Numbered from the stretch's first letter, positions 1 through 11,016 are shown. The stretch: DNA of 64,000 nt from Aliarcobacter skirrowii CCUG 10374 (GCF_003544835.1 NZ_CP032099.1:1178001-1242000), one strand, 5' to 3'. Numbers and translations: made by a program. The notes: generated by a model from the letters alone, not told the origin.

Positions 1-1
1 A

Positions 2-328
2 AGAAAAGAGATAGCCCTACTTTTATCAATGGGGGCTAGTTCTAAAGAGATAAAATCAATATTTTTAAAGCTTGGAATTACTATTGGATTTGGTGGAATT
101 ATTTTAGGAATTATCTTAGGATTTATAGGTTATTTTTTATTAGATACTTTTGATATTGTATCACTTCCAGCAGATGTTTATGGAAGTGCAAAATTACCTT
201 TAGATTTAGCAATATCTGACTTCTTTTCAATTATAATTGGTGCAATGATTATTGTATTTTTATCATCTTACTATCCAGCTAGTCGTGCTACAAAAATCGA
301 TGTTATTGATGTTTTAAGAAATGAGTAG
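2..328 (+). CDS. FtsX/LolC-type ABC permease, C-terminal part (5' truncated)
   Basis: The frame is open from the first bases of the window, so only the last 108 residues are visible. Before the internal Met at 29 the frame already encodes RKEIALLLSMGAS, followed by KEIKSIFLKLG. This is the signature of the cytoplasmic loop of FtsX-domain permeases of the LolC/LolE and MacB kind. Two hydrophobic spans follow, then a C-terminus near PASRATKIDVIDVLRNE, also typical of the family. LolC/LolE work with the LolD ATPase in releasing lipoproteins from the inner membrane; MacB-like permeases export other substrates. The partner ATPase and the N-terminal half lie outside the window, so the exact subfamily is inferred. 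It converges on the AsmA-like gene. Confidence 0.85.
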   Translation, partial: RKEIALLLSMGASSKEIKSIFLKLGITIGFGGIILGIILGFIGYFLLDTFDIVSLPADVYGSAKLPLDLAISDFFSIIIGAMIIVFLSSYYPASRATKIDVIDVLRNE

Positions 329-344
329 AGATTAATCTCTACTC
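323..344. terminator. Bidirectional terminator hairpin shared by convergent genes
   Basis: A perfect 22-base palindrome (arms GAGTAGAGATT and its complement) contains the stop codon of the permease (326-328) and that of the opposing AsmA-like gene (339-341). It is followed by T-rich sequence on the plus strand and so can act in both directions. Confidence 0.7.
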
Positions 345-3266
345 ATCTTCTTTTTTCTCTTCATCTTTTTTCATTAAACTATTAAATATATCAAATGGTG
401 AATTAATAACTCTTTTAAAAATATTAACAGGAGCATTTACACTATCTTTTAAAAAGTTTGAGTCTATTTTTGGATCACTTAAATCGCCACTTAAATGTAT
501 TTTACTCTCAACTCTTTTATTATCTCCAAGAAGTATATAGTTTACAATAGGCAAAACATTTACAACATTTGAGTATGTTTTCATAAATATAAGATTTAAC
601 GATGAATCTATAGTGTGATTATCTAAAAATATTTTAGCATTACCTTCAAAATCCATTCCATTTCCAATAACATTAATATTCTTCAAATCTAAAATATTTG
701 TTTTATTACTATAAGAAAACTCTACTCTACCCTTTTGAATACTATAATTTCCAATATTATTTATATTTAAAGCTGATGGTATAGCAAATAAAGGGTTTAT
801 TAAAGCAGGAGAAGTTTGTACAAAAAATAGAATGTTATTTATCAAAGATAGATCTTTTATTAAACTATCTTTAACAAAAAGTTCACCTTTTAAATCTTGC
901 ATTGTTCCACTTGCAAACATATCAATACTACCATTTTGTAAAATTTTTTTATCTGAAAGTGCATTTATAAAGCTACTATTTGCATCATATAAAAAGATAT
1001 CCAAATAACCCTCTTTATCCTCACTATATGTAAATTTCATATCTTGATTTTCTAGATATATAAATTTTCTATTATCATCAACATTTAACTCATATTTTGT
1101 AGCTATAACTCTATTTTTATTATTTAAAATGAAAGTTGTATCTTCGCCACTTACAAATAACTTAATTCCAAGTTTACTATCGCTATCTTCTTCAATACTT
1201 TTATCTTTATTTGGCGTATTGTAAAAAATTTCATACTCTTTTGTAAAAATTGTATAGTTATTTTTATCAATATTAAGAAGTAAATCATCATTTATAGTTG
1301 AAATATCAACAACATCATCTTTATATCTACCTTTTATATCAAAATAATCTACCTCTTTTTTATTTTTGTGTAAAATAATAGGAAGTTTTGGAGTTGCAAC
1401 TAATGCATTAAATAATATGGATTCATCATCTTCAATCTTAACTTCTCCATTTTTTATATAAAATTTTTGTGAAAATATATCAAGAGTTGAGTTTTTTAAA
1501 TCTACTTTAATATTTTTTATTCCATCTTTTTTACCTTTTGAAGATCTATTTTCAACTACTACTTCATAACTGTCTAAATAAATAGATATATACTTATCAA
1601 TATTTAATTTTAGGCTCTCATCTATTGAAGAGATTTTTACACTATTATTTATAATATCTGCATAAACTTCCAATGAATCAACTTTTTTACCATCTTTTTT
1701 TAAAGGAAGTTCCAGTCCACTAATATTTGCCTCAAAATGTATTCTATTTTCATCGAAAATATTTATTAAAATATTTCCATCTTTTATAGAATTTGATTTT
1801 AAAATAGTTGAATAGTTGTAAAATTTTGATAAATCATCAATTTTGATATTTAATTTTTCATCATAATTTATATCTACACCAAGCTCTTTCAAAGATATCT
1901 CTATTTTATCTTTAAAATCCATTGAAATATCACTTTTTTTTGATTTTAAATCAATAATTGAATCATCTTTTACAGCCAAATATATTTTTCTAATATCAAC
2001 TTTACCAACAGCTTTTAAATTTTTTAAGTCAAAAATTAAATCTGTTTTTGCATCAACAATATCTTTATAGATAAATCTTGAATCTTTAATATACAATTTA
2101 TTATTATCTAAAATAACTTTTGAGTTATTAGTTTTAAACTCAAAAGTTCCAATAGCAATAGTTGAAGGGGTAAGATCAAAATTACCATTAACTCCTATTT
2201 GTTTTTCACTACTATATGGAATAGTTAAAAGTAGTTTTGCATCTGTTTTTCCACTTTTTTGAATAAGTGGTAAATTTATATGATAAGCACTTAAAATATC
2301 TAAAATTTCCATATCTAAAGAAGTTTTTGTCTCAATATTTATTAATACTTCACCTTTTTTACTATCTTCAATATTGTTTATTTGAACAAAACTATTTTTC
2401 AGCTCTTTACTCTTGTAAAAAGCATCAACTAATGAGATCTTTAAAAAACCATCTTCAAATTTTGCATCTAATCTTTTTGCTTTAATAGCATCTAAATCTT
2501 TATGAAACTTAATATTTGCATCAGTTATTGTAAGCAAACCTTCCAAAGAGCCAAGAATCATATTTTGATTATTTAAATCATACTCTCCATAAAATGAGTC
2601 TAATTTAAATTTTCCATCTATATTGTCATACAACCAAGAGTTAGCAACTTCAGGTAAATCTAAATATTTTCTTAGAAAGTGTAAATTACTAAACTCCTTA
2701 CTATTTATAAAGAATTTCATAAGTCCATCTTTAATTCCAAGATTTGATTCTAAAACCATATCTTTGAAATATATAAAACCATTATAGTTTAACTCTTTTT
2801 CAAAATAGTCAAGATTTGCTCTACCTTGAAAATTAACTTGATAATCTTTTAAGTATAGATTCTCAAGATCTAAAAAAATCTTACTTTTTGTACCACTTAT
2901 TTTTACTAAAACAGATAAAAATTTATTCTCTAAGTGAAGATTATTATTTTTAAAGAGTATTGAAAAATTATTATTATTTATAGATAAGTTTTTTATATCT
3001 ATCTCTTTAAACAGAGTTATAATTTTTGGAAGAATTGTTAAATCTTTTTTTGAAGCTTCAAAAGAGTCTTCTGCTTTACTTGAAATATACTTATATTCAA
3101 TATTATCAACTTTTAATATAAGCTTTTTATCTAACTTAATATAAAATTGCGAAATCTTAATACCAAAAAGTGAGAATGAGTTGATAAATATACCTGAAGA
3201 TAAAAGCATAAATGTTAAAAATATTGGAAAAATTAAAAGTAGAACTAATGCTTTTTTAAGACTCAT
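339..3266 (-). CDS. AsmA/YhdP-like envelope protein (DUF3971-like)
   Basis: A protein of about 975 residues with one N-terminal membrane anchor (hydrophobic residues about 8-35) and a long periplasmic region of repeating beta-strand segments rich in Ile, Asp, Lys and Asn. This matches the build of AsmA-like proteins such as YhdP and TamB, which form long grooves thought to carry phospholipid between the inner and outer membranes. The C-terminal part, with phrases such as GNGMDFEGNAKIFLDN and SGDLSDPKIDSNFL, is the recognisable AsmA-like C-terminal domain. An ATG at 3266 is preferred over the GTG two codons upstream; neither has a strong ribosome binding site. It is divergent from mltG with about 34 bases between the starts. 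Family assignment is good; substrate is inferred. Confidence 0.75.
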   Translation of the reverse strand: MSLKKALVLLLIFPIFLTFMLLSSGIFINSFSLFGIKISQFYIKLDKKLILKVDNIEYKYISSKAEDSFEASKKDLTILPKIITLFKEIDIKNLSINNNNFSILFKNNNLHLENKFLSVLVKISGTKSKIFLDLENLYLKDYQVNFQGRANLDYFEKELNYNGFIYFKDMVLESNLGIKDGLMKFFINSKEFSNLHFLRKYLDLPEVANSWLYDNIDGKFKLDSFYGEYDLNNQNMILGSLEGLLTITDANIKFHKDLDAIKAKRLDAKFEDGFLKISLVDAFYKSKELKNSFVQINNIEDSKKGEVLINIETKTSLDMEILDILSAYHINLPLIQKSGKTDAKLLLTIPYSSEKQIGVNGNFDLTPSTIAIGTFEFKTNNSKVILDNNKLYIKDSRFIYKDIVDAKTDLIFDLKNLKAVGKVDIRKIYLAVKDDSIIDLKSKKSDISMDFKDKIEISLKELGVDINYDEKLNIKIDDLSKFYNYSTILKSNSIKDGNILINIFDENRIHFEANISGLELPLKKDGKKVDSLEVYADIINNSVKISSIDESLKLNIDKYISIYLDSYEVVVENRSSKGKKDGIKNIKVDLKNSTLDIFSQKFYIKNGEVKIEDDESILFNALVATPKLPIILHKNKKEVDYFDIKGRYKDDVVDISTINDDLLLNIDKNNYTIFTKEYEIFYNTPNKDKSIEEDSDSKLGIKLFVSGEDTTFILNNKNRVIATKYELNVDDNRKFIYLENQDMKFTYSEDKEGYLDIFLYDANSSFINALSDKKILQNGSIDMFASGTMQDLKGELFVKDSLIKDLSLINNILFFVQTSPALINPLFAIPSALNINNIGNYSIQKGRVEFSYSNKTNILDLKNINVIGNGMDFEGNAKIFLDNHTIDSSLNLIFMKTYSNVVNVLPIVNYILLGDNKRVESKIHLSGDLSDPKIDSNFLKDSVNAPVNIFKRVINSPFDIFNSLMKKDEEKKEDE

Positions 3267-3300
3267 AAACACTGTAAATATTATCCTTATTGCTTTTATT

Positions 3301-4314
3301 ATGATACTTTATTATCTTACTATGCCAGTAGTTACATCGAAGGTTTTATATATTCCACAAGGCAGTACAAAGTCAATTATATCATACTTAAATAAAAATT
3401 CTTACGAACTAAATAAGATAGATGAGATAATATTAAGTCGTTTTGGTTATGTTCAAAGTGGCTGGATTGACCTAAAAGTTAATGAACTTACAAAAATGGA
3501 TTTTTTAATCAAACTTTTAAAATCTAAAGCTGCTTTAAAATCTATTACTTTAATACCTGGAGATACTTATTACTTTTTTATAAAAAAAATTGCTAGTGAA
3601 TTTAATCTAGATGAAAAAAAATTGTATGAAACATATAATAAATACGCATTTAGGTTAGATGGAAATATATTAGCAGAAACTTACTCTCTACCAATAGGAA
3701 TGAGTGAAGAGGAGATTATTTTATATCTTCTATTACATACCAATCAAAAATATGAAGAGTATTCAAATAAAATTTTTGGAACTTATGATAAAGAGCAGTG
3801 GTATAAATATGTAACTTTAGCATCAATTATTCAAAAAGAGGCTGCAACTATTAATGAAATGCCTATAGTTTCAAGTGTAATTTATAATAGATTAAAAAGA
3901 AAAATGCCACTTCAAATGGATGGAACTTTAAATTATGGTGAGTATTCAAACTCTATTGTAACTGCCATGAGAATAAAAGAGGATAATAGTTCATATAATA
4001 CTTATAAAAATAGAGGTATTCCTAAAAATCCAGTTTGTGCTGTAAGTTTAGATGCAATCAAAGCTGCAATATTTCCTGTAAAAAGCAACTATTTATATTT
4101 TGTAAGAGACAAGACAACTGGTTTACATAAATTTTCATCAACATATAGTGACCATAAAAGTAACATAAATTCAAATATTGGAGTTATAAAAAATTATTCA
4201 AAAATAAATGAAAATCCTACAGATATAGATAAAGAGGCTAGTGATATTATGAAAAATGATATAACTAAACAAAAAGTTCCATCTATAAAAGATCTCTTTA
4301 ATAATATAAATTAA
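3301..4314 (+). CDS. mltG: Endolytic murein transglycosylase MltG
   Basis: YceG/MltG-family lytic transglycosylase that cuts nascent glycan strands at the inner membrane. The N-terminus is a short membrane segment. The catalytic region carries ASIIQKEA with the expected Glu (near residue 179), then NRLKRKMPLQMDGTLNYG and YNTYKNRGIPKNPVC, all hallmark motifs. The ATG at 3301 gives about 337 residues but starts inside the hydrophobic stretch and lacks a clear ribosome binding site. The frame is open upstream to a TTG at 3181, which would overlap the divergent gene by about 90 bases, and an unusual start near 3265-3280 is possible. The family is certain; the start is not. Confidence 0.88.
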   Translation: MILYYLTMPVVTSKVLYIPQGSTKSIISYLNKNSYELNKIDEIILSRFGYVQSGWIDLKVNELTKMDFLIKLLKSKAALKSITLIPGDTYYFFIKKIASEFNLDEKKLYETYNKYAFRLDGNILAETYSLPIGMSEEEIILYLLLHTNQKYEEYSNKIFGTYDKEQWYKYVTLASIIQKEAATINEMPIVSSVIYNRLKRKMPLQMDGTLNYGEYSNSIVTAMRIKEDNSSYNTYKNRGIPKNPVCAVSLDAIKAAIFPVKSNYLYFVRDKTTGLHKFSSTYSDHKSNINSNIGVIKNYSKINENPTDIDKEASDIMKNDITKQKVPSIKDLFNNIN

Positions 4315-4320
4315 TATGTG

Positions 4321-4343
4321 AATATTTGAAACAATCAAATATT
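4321..4343 (+). terminator. Hairpin after mltG
   Basis: Arms AATATTTGA and TCAAATATT (9 bp, loop of 5) stand seven bases after the mltG stop. No strong T-run follows, so it could be a weak terminator or an RNA 3'-end stabiliser. Confidence 0.4.
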
Positions 4344-4422
4344 TGCATCTTCTTAAATATTCAATTTCAATAGTTTTAAACCAAACAAAGAGTACAATCC
4401 CAAAATATATTTTAAAAATTAG

Positions 4423-6624
<2,202 letters not shown>

Positions 6625-6630
6625 TTTTTT

Positions 6631-6656
6631 AATTCAAGAGAGTTTTCTCTTGAATT
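6631..6656 (+). terminator. Rho-independent terminator of icd
   Basis: Perfect 11-bp stem AATTCAAGAGA / TCTCTTGAATT with loop GTTT, six bases after the icd stop and followed by a T-rich tail. Confidence 0.85.
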
Positions 6657-6724
6657 ATTTTACTCTTAATCTCTTTTTTAAATATTTCTTGACAAAAATC
6701 AACAAATTTTAATTTTCTTTAATC

Positions 6725-6730
6725 TATAAT
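6725..6730 (+). promoter_or_regulatory. Candidate -10 box of the cytochrome c gene
   Basis: TATAAT stands 26 bases before the start codon, with AT-rich, T-run sequence upstream, as in epsilonproteobacterial sigma-70 promoters that lack a strict -35 box. A TTGACA at about 6689 is too far upstream (about 30 bases) to be its partner. Confidence 0.45.
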
Positions 6731-6756
6731 TTATTACTTCATAAAAAAGGGAAAAA

Positions 6757-7038
6757 ATGAAAAAAATAGTTATAGTTTCAACAATTCTAGCAGCAACATT
6801 TGCGCTTGCAAATCCTTATGCAAAATGTGCAGTATGTCATGGTGCAAATGGAGAAAAAGTAGCTCCAGGTGGAAAATCTAAAATCATTAAAGATATGACA
6901 AAAGAGGATTTTATAGCTGCTTTAAAAGGTTATCAAAATGGAACTTATGGTGGAACTCAAAAAGTTTTAATGGTTGGTCAAGTAAAAGATATGTCTGAAG
7001 CTACAATGAAAGAGATTGCAGACATAATTATAAAATAA
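6757..7038 (+). CDS. Periplasmic class I c-type cytochrome (cytochrome c-553-like)
   Basis: A 93-residue protein with a cleavable Sec signal (MKKIVIVSTILAATFALA) and a single haem-binding CAVCH at about residues 24-28. Met residues in the C-terminal half (VLMVGQ, KDMSEATMKEIADII) can supply the distal haem ligand. Size and layout match the small soluble cytochromes c-553 of Campylobacterota, which shuttle electrons in the periplasm between the bc1 complex and terminal oxidases or peroxidases. The ribosome binding site is AAAAAAGGG. It is a single-gene unit between the icd terminator and its own hairpin. The precise electron partners cannot be read from sequence. Confidence 0.9.
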   Translation: MKKIVIVSTILAATFALANPYAKCAVCHGANGEKVAPGGKSKIIKDMTKEDFIAALKGYQNGTYGGTQKVLMVGQVKDMSEATMKEIADIIIK

Positions 7039-7040
7039 TA

Positions 7041-7066
7041 AAAATAGCTAGTTATCTAGCTATTTT
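7041..7066. terminator. Bidirectional terminator, cytochrome c and convergent gene
   Basis: Perfect 11-bp stem AAAATAGCTAG / CTAGCTATTTT, loop TTAT, then TT. It lies just after the cytochrome stop. The opposing gene's stop codon (7056-7058) sits inside the right arm. Confidence 0.85.
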
Positions 7067-7454
7067 TTAATCCTATATATTTTAACTCTTCTAATAATTT
7101 TTTTAAATCTTCTCTCTCTTTTAACAAGTTTTTTATAATAATATCTTTGTCATCTTCAATATTTTCTATATTTTTTTGCTCCAAAATCTTTCCTAAATGA
7201 AATAAAAAAACATTATCATCTTTTTTATACTCTAGCTTATTACACTCAATTACAATTTGTGGCTTATCTTCACCTAAACTGTTTTGTAATAACAATTTTT
7301 TTATATCTTTTATTTCATAAAAAATTGCATCATCAATTATTTTTGGATTAAACAACTCTTTTTTCCAGTAAGTTGTTGCTGGTTTAACTACTGTTTTCTC
7401 TTTTTTTAAATATATTTTTTCAAATAAATCTTTATTTATAGATAACTTATACAA
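7056..7454 (-). CDS. Hypothetical protein, 132 residues
   Basis: Not recognised. The protein has no signal peptide or membrane segment. It has a basic N-terminal third (KKEKTVVKPATTYWKKELF), a central mixed segment with VIECNKLEY and FLFHLGKILEQ, and a charged helical C-terminus (LLKEREDLKKLLEELKYIG) that could form a coiled coil. Its stop lies within the shared terminator hairpin with the cytochrome gene, and coding composition resembles the neighbours. This supports a real, cytoplasmic gene of the core genome. The intergenic space at 7455-7531 separates it from the divergent NlpC/P60 gene. Confidence 0.65.
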   Translation of the reverse strand: MYKLSINKDLFEKIYLKKEKTVVKPATTYWKKELFNPKIIDDAIFYEIKDIKKLLLQNSLGEDKPQIVIECNKLEYKKDDNVFLFHLGKILEQKNIENIEDDKDIIIKNLLKEREDLKKLLEELKYIGLKNS

Positions 7455-7531
7455 AACCCACCTCTTTTTAAAAGCTCTATTATATTGAAATAACTTTATA
7501 AATGGTAAAATAAAATAAAAAAGGTAGTTTT

Positions 7532-8833
7532 ATGATTAAAAGTTTTTTTAGTAAAAGAGTGAAAATTTTATTAGTTTTTATTGCTTTAGCATCTATTCTA
7601 TTCTATATTTTTAGTGATAAAAAAGTGACTCAAACAATTTTTGAGCTTGAGGATATTGAACTTTTATCACTATCAAAAAAAGCAAAAAATAGTGCAATTG
7701 ATCAAGAAAAAGAGAGCAAAGAGTTTTTAAAAAAATATTTTTTAGTTTGGGAACAAGACAATATAAGTATCTCTAAAGAGGATGCTTTATGGGGATTTTC
7801 AATCAAAGATGTTACAAGATATTTAGAAAACTTCTCTAAAATAGACTCAGAATGGCTAGAAAAAGAGAAGATTAATTCAAATTTTGAAGAGTTTAATACT
7901 CTAAATAAAAAAGCAATAACAATAAAAAATACAAATATAAGAGTTTTTCCTACAATATCACCTATATTTAAAAATCCAGAAACTCTAGGAGAAGGTTTTC
8001 CATTTGATTATAATCAAAATTCACTTCTAAAAATAAACTCTCCATTAATGATTTCTCATCTTTCAAAAGACAGAGCTTGGGCTTTTATTGAATCAGGATT
8101 TGTTTATGGTTGGGTTAAAATAGATGATATTGCTTTTGTTGATGATAAATTTATAAATGAGTTTAAAAATGAAAACTATTTTATTACTATAAAAGAAGAT
8201 TTTGCAATTTACAATCCAAATTTTATTGAATATATAAAAGCTAGCACAATTTTTCCTAAAAAAGAGAATAGATATTTAATAGCAACAAAAGATAGATTTA
8301 TGAATGCAAGAATCGATTTTATAGATATAAAAGATGATTATATTAGCTCTTTTCCACTTGAATTTAATTTAGAAAATAGAGTAATAGTATTAAAAGAGTT
8401 TTTAAATGAGCCTTATGGTTGGGGTGGACTTTTTGCAAACAGGGATTGCTCTAGTTTCACTCAAGACTACTTTTCTATTTTTGGAAAATTAATTGCAAGA
8501 AACTCAAAGGCTCAAACTTCATTTGGAGAGTATATTGATTTGAGTGATAAATCAAACGAAGAGAAAAAAAGATTTATAAAAAATAGTGCAAAACCATTCT
8601 CAACTTTAGTATATCTTCAAGGGCATATAATGCTTTATATTGGAAATTTAGATAAAGAACCACTTTTAGTTCACAATATTTGGAGTATAAAACTAAAAGA
8701 TAAAGATAATAATGAAAAGAGACAAATAGTTGGAAAAACTGTAATATCTACTCTTGAAATTGGAAAAGAGCTAGAAGAGTATGATAGTGAAAACAGTGTT
8801 TTAAGTAGAGTTTTAGGAGTAACTATTTTTTAG
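7532..8833 (+). CDS. SH3-domain NlpC/P60 (C40) cell-wall peptidase
   Basis: A 433-residue exported peptidoglycan hydrolase. An N-terminal membrane/signal segment (residues about 9-28) is followed by an SH3-like region (INSPLMISHLSKDRAWAFIE near 168-187, then VYGWVKIDDI) and a C-terminal NlpC/P60 domain. Catalytic Cys is in NRDCSSFTQD (Cys306) after PYGWGG; catalytic His is in GHIMLYIG (about 366), followed by a polar third residue in LLVHN. Family members cut bonds in murein stem peptides. The protein resembles the SH3/NlpC lipoprotein-like hydrolases common in Campylobacterota, though no lipobox cysteine is present here. The start follows AAAAAAGGTAG. It converges on the FtsL-like gene. Confidence 0.88.
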   Translation: MIKSFFSKRVKILLVFIALASILFYIFSDKKVTQTIFELEDIELLSLSKKAKNSAIDQEKESKEFLKKYFLVWEQDNISISKEDALWGFSIKDVTRYLENFSKIDSEWLEKEKINSNFEEFNTLNKKAITIKNTNIRVFPTISPIFKNPETLGEGFPFDYNQNSLLKINSPLMISHLSKDRAWAFIESGFVYGWVKIDDIAFVDDKFINEFKNENYFITIKEDFAIYNPNFIEYIKASTIFPKKENRYLIATKDRFMNARIDFIDIKDDYISSFPLEFNLENRVIVLKEFLNEPYGWGGLFANRDCSSFTQDYFSIFGKLIARNSKAQTSFGEYIDLSDKSNEEKKRFIKNSAKPFSTLVYLQGHIMLYIGNLDKEPLLVHNIWSIKLKDKDNNEKRQIVGKTVISTLEIGKELEEYDSENSVLSRVLGVTIF

Positions 8834-8839
8834 TTACTC
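8817..8839. terminator. Bidirectional terminator hairpin
   Basis: 9-bp stem GAGTAACTA / TAGTTACTC with a T5 loop. The hydrolase stop (8831-8833) and the opposing stop (8834-8836) both lie in the right arm. Confidence 0.75.
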
Positions 8840-9088
8840 TTCGTCAAATAGAGGATTTACAATCATTGAATCAAGAACTTGATTTTTAAATTTTAACTCT
8901 TCTAGTTGCATACTTAAAAAGCTATTCTCCTCTTTTAATGCTACATAATGTGCATAAAGTCTATTTATATCCTTGCTTGTATAGTAGATATTATTTTTTA
9001 CATAAATTCTTGGAAAAAATATTAGTATTGATAAAAAAAATATCAAATATGCTATTTTTAAAGAGTTTTTACTATTTAAACTAATCAA
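8834..9088 (-). CDS. FtsL-like small membrane division protein (candidate)
   Basis: An 84-residue bitopic protein. A basic N-terminus is followed by a single membrane span (about residues 11-28, AYLIFFLSILIFF) and a periplasmic heptad-rich helix (INRLYAHYVALKEENSFLSMQLEELKFKNQVLDSM), i.e. the FtsL/FtsB/DivIC build. It overlaps the end of rsmH by 8 bases, which is exactly where ftsL sits in the dcw cluster of many bacteria. Sequence similarity among FtsL proteins is too low for certainty, and the call rests on topology plus position. If correct, it would act at the division septum with FtsB and FtsQ. Confidence 0.6.
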   Translation of the reverse strand: MISLNSKNSLKIAYLIFFLSILIFFPRIYVKNNIYYTSKDINRLYAHYVALKEENSFLSMQLEELKFKNQVLDSMIVNPLFDEE

Positions 9089-9986
9089 ATTTAAATATCC
9101 TTAATTTTGCACTTCTACTTCTAGGATTTTGTTTTATCTCTTCAAAGCTTGCAACAATTGGTTTTTTAGTTATTACTTTTCCTAAAGAGTTATTATTTCC
9201 ACATTCGCATCTAAATACTGCTGCTGGACAAATACAACTTTGACTCCATTTTTTAAAGTAATTTTTAACAACTCTATCTTCTAGTGAATGAAAAGATATG
9301 ATAGCAACTATACAATTTTTAAATTTTGCTTTTTCAATAGAGTCAAAAAGTCTTGTTAAAACACCAATCTCATCATTTACCTCAATTCTTATTGCCTGAA
9401 AAATAAGTGTTGCTGGATGAATTTTTCCTTTTGGAAGTTTTTTATAAAAAAATTCAGAAAGCTCTTTTGAACTATAATATGGTCTATTTGAAACAATCAA
9501 ATTAGCAATTTTTTTATACTCTTTAATCTCTCCATATTCTCTTAATATATTTTCCAATTGTAGTTGTGAATAACTATTTACAACAGTTGAAGCATCTAAA
9601 CTTTGAGATTGATTCATCCTCATATCAAGATTTTCAGAGTTAAAAGAGAAGCCTCTTTCAAGCTTATCTAACTGTAAAGAAGATACACCAATATCTGCTA
9701 AAACACCTTTTATTGGATACTCTTTAAAATTTGATATTACATTTTCAAAATTTGAAAAACTAAACTCAACTCTTTTTTCAAACTCTTTTAATCTTATTTT
9801 TGAAAATTCTAAAGCCTCTATATCTTGATCATTACAAATCAATTTAATATTGTCGTTTTGCTTTAATAATCCACTACTATGTCCTGCATAGCCTGTTGTA
9901 CAATCTATTATAAATCCATCATTTATAGTTTTAAAAGCATCCAAGACCTCATTATACAAAACTGGAATATGTGGAATTTCTTGCAA
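9081..9986 (-). CDS. rsmH: 16S rRNA (cytosine-1402-N4)-methyltransferase
   Basis: RsmH (MraW) uses SAM to methylate N4 of C1402 in the ribosomal P site. Visible motifs: the start PHIPVLYNEVLDAF, the SAM site IIDCTTGYAGHSSGLL, GVLADIGVSSLQLD, RGFSFN, and the C-terminal ISFHSLEDRVVKNYFK with CICP and CECG cysteines. A TTG at 9986 is preferred: it is preceded by AAAGGAT at good spacing, and the protein then begins QEIPHIPVLYN as in relatives. An in-frame ATG 12 codons upstream (10022) would overlap the divergent gene. This gives 301 residues. It is translationally coupled to the FtsL-like gene. Confidence 0.96.
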   Translation of the reverse strand: MQEIPHIPVLYNEVLDAFKTINDGFIIDCTTGYAGHSSGLLKQNDNIKLICNDQDIEALEFSKIRLKEFEKRVEFSFSNFENVISNFKEYPIKGVLADIGVSSLQLDKLERGFSFNSENLDMRMNQSQSLDASTVVNSYSQLQLENILREYGEIKEYKKIANLIVSNRPYYSSKELSEFFYKKLPKGKIHPATLIFQAIRIEVNDEIGVLTRLFDSIEKAKFKNCIVAIISFHSLEDRVVKNYFKKWSQSCICPAAVFRCECGNNNSLGKVITKKPIVASFEEIKQNPRSRSAKLRIFKFD

Positions 9987-10042
9987 TTTAATCCTTTTAT
10001 TAAAAATGGTGTATGATACCAAAAAATAATTTAAGGCATAAG

Positions 10043-10621
10043 ATGTTAAATCAAGATACTATAAAACTTCTATCAGAATTATCACTATCAATGTTTACAA
10101 AAAACTTTTTTGGGATATATCAAGGAGCAATATCTGCAAAATTAGATTTTGATCACTTTGTAATAAATTCGAAAGATGCAGTGTTTGATAACCTTGATGA
10201 AAAATCATTTTGTACTTTAAATATGAATAAAGTTGACTATAGGTGGAATATAGCAAGTCTTGATTCATATACTCACTCAACAATTTATACAAATATTCAT
10301 GAAGCAAAATATATTGCATTTGCAACTCCTATTTATACAACTGCTTATACATTGGTTCATGATAATATTGTTTTTGAAGATTATATTGGGAAAATGGTTT
10401 TTGGAGAACTTGGGATATACAATCCTGGAGATTTAAAAACATGGAGCAAAAGAAGTGCACTTGAAATAACAAAAGAGATAAAAAAAACAGAACATAATCT
10501 TTTAGTTATAAAAGGGATTGGGGTTTATATTTATGATAGAAATATTCATGAACTTGTTAAAAAGGTAGCTATACTAGAGAATTCTTGCAGACTTTTGAGT
10601 ATCAAAAGTAGCTTTAAGTAA
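10043..10621 (+). CDS. Class II aldolase/adducin-domain protein
   Basis: About 192 residues resembling the class II aldolase/adducin fold: an N-terminal helix pair (LLSELSLSMFTKNFFGIYQG), the segment NIASLDSYTHSTIYTNIHEAKYIAFATPIYTTAYT in the place of the substrate and metal region, and HNLLVIKGIGVYIYDRNIHE near the C-terminus where family members have a glycine-rich turn. The usual HxH zinc pair is not obvious, so catalysis is doubtful. Similar proteins occur throughout Campylobacter and Arcobacter. The ATG at 10043 has TTAAGG upstream and is preferred over the ATG at 10013. Substrate unknown. Confidence 0.65.
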   Translation: MLNQDTIKLLSELSLSMFTKNFFGIYQGAISAKLDFDHFVINSKDAVFDNLDEKSFCTLNMNKVDYRWNIASLDSYTHSTIYTNIHEAKYIAFATPIYTTAYTLVHDNIVFEDYIGKMVFGELGIYNPGDLKTWSKRSALEITKEIKKTEHNLLVIKGIGVYIYDRNIHELVKKVAILENSCRLLSIKSSFK

Positions 10622-10720
10622 TTTTTTATATAAAAACATCGAATTGATAATAATTTTAGGAAACTTAAAGTTTAAATAGAATAAAGTTTTAAAATTTTAA
10701 TTTATATGAGGAGTTACCCT

Positions 10721-10996
10721 ATGAACAAAGCTGAATTTATTGATGCAGTTGCTGCAAAAGCGGGATTATCTAAAAAAGATGCAAAAGGTGCAGTTGATGC
10801 AGTTTTAGAAACTATAACAGAAGCTTTAGTTAAAAAAGATTCTGTAAGCTTTATAGGATTTGGAACATTTGCTACAGCTGCAAGAGCTGCTAGAGTTGCA
10901 AAAGTTCCAGGAACAGACAAAACTGTAAATGTACCTGCAACAACTGTTGCTAAATTTAAAGTTGGAAAAGCTTTAAAAGAAGCAGTTGCAAAATAA
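10721..10996 (+). CDS. hup: HU family DNA-binding protein
   Basis: A 91-residue nucleoid protein. MNKAEFIDAVAAKAGLSKKD and the later GFGTFATAARAARVAKVPGT are the classical HU signatures, including the arm that inserts into the minor groove. HU bends and compacts DNA as a dimer. The ATG at 10721 follows GAGGAGTT. An ATG five codons earlier overlaps that ribosome binding site and is rejected. The gene is monocistronic and closed by a strong terminator. Ala- and Lys-rich composition differs from neighbours but is normal for HU. Confidence 0.97.
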   Translation: MNKAEFIDAVAAKAGLSKKDAKGAVDAVLETITEALVKKDSVSFIGFGTFATAARAARVAKVPGTDKTVNVPATTVAKFKVGKALKEAVAK

Positions 10997-11016
10997 GTTC
11001 GCTTATTTTATAGTGT

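Noticed and set aside
3181-3300. N-terminal extension of MltG to a TTG at 3181
   Set aside because: It would overlap the divergent AsmA-like gene by about 90 bases and has no ribosome binding site; the true start near 3265-3301 remains uncertain.
9987-10022. Upstream ATG for rsmH
   Set aside because: It adds 12 residues not seen in the family and runs into the divergent gene, while the TTG at 9986 has a good ribosome binding site.
10714-10920. An open frame antisense to the HU gene
   Set aside because: It is an Ala/Ser-rich mirror of HU codons without a start signal; HU on the other strand is certain.
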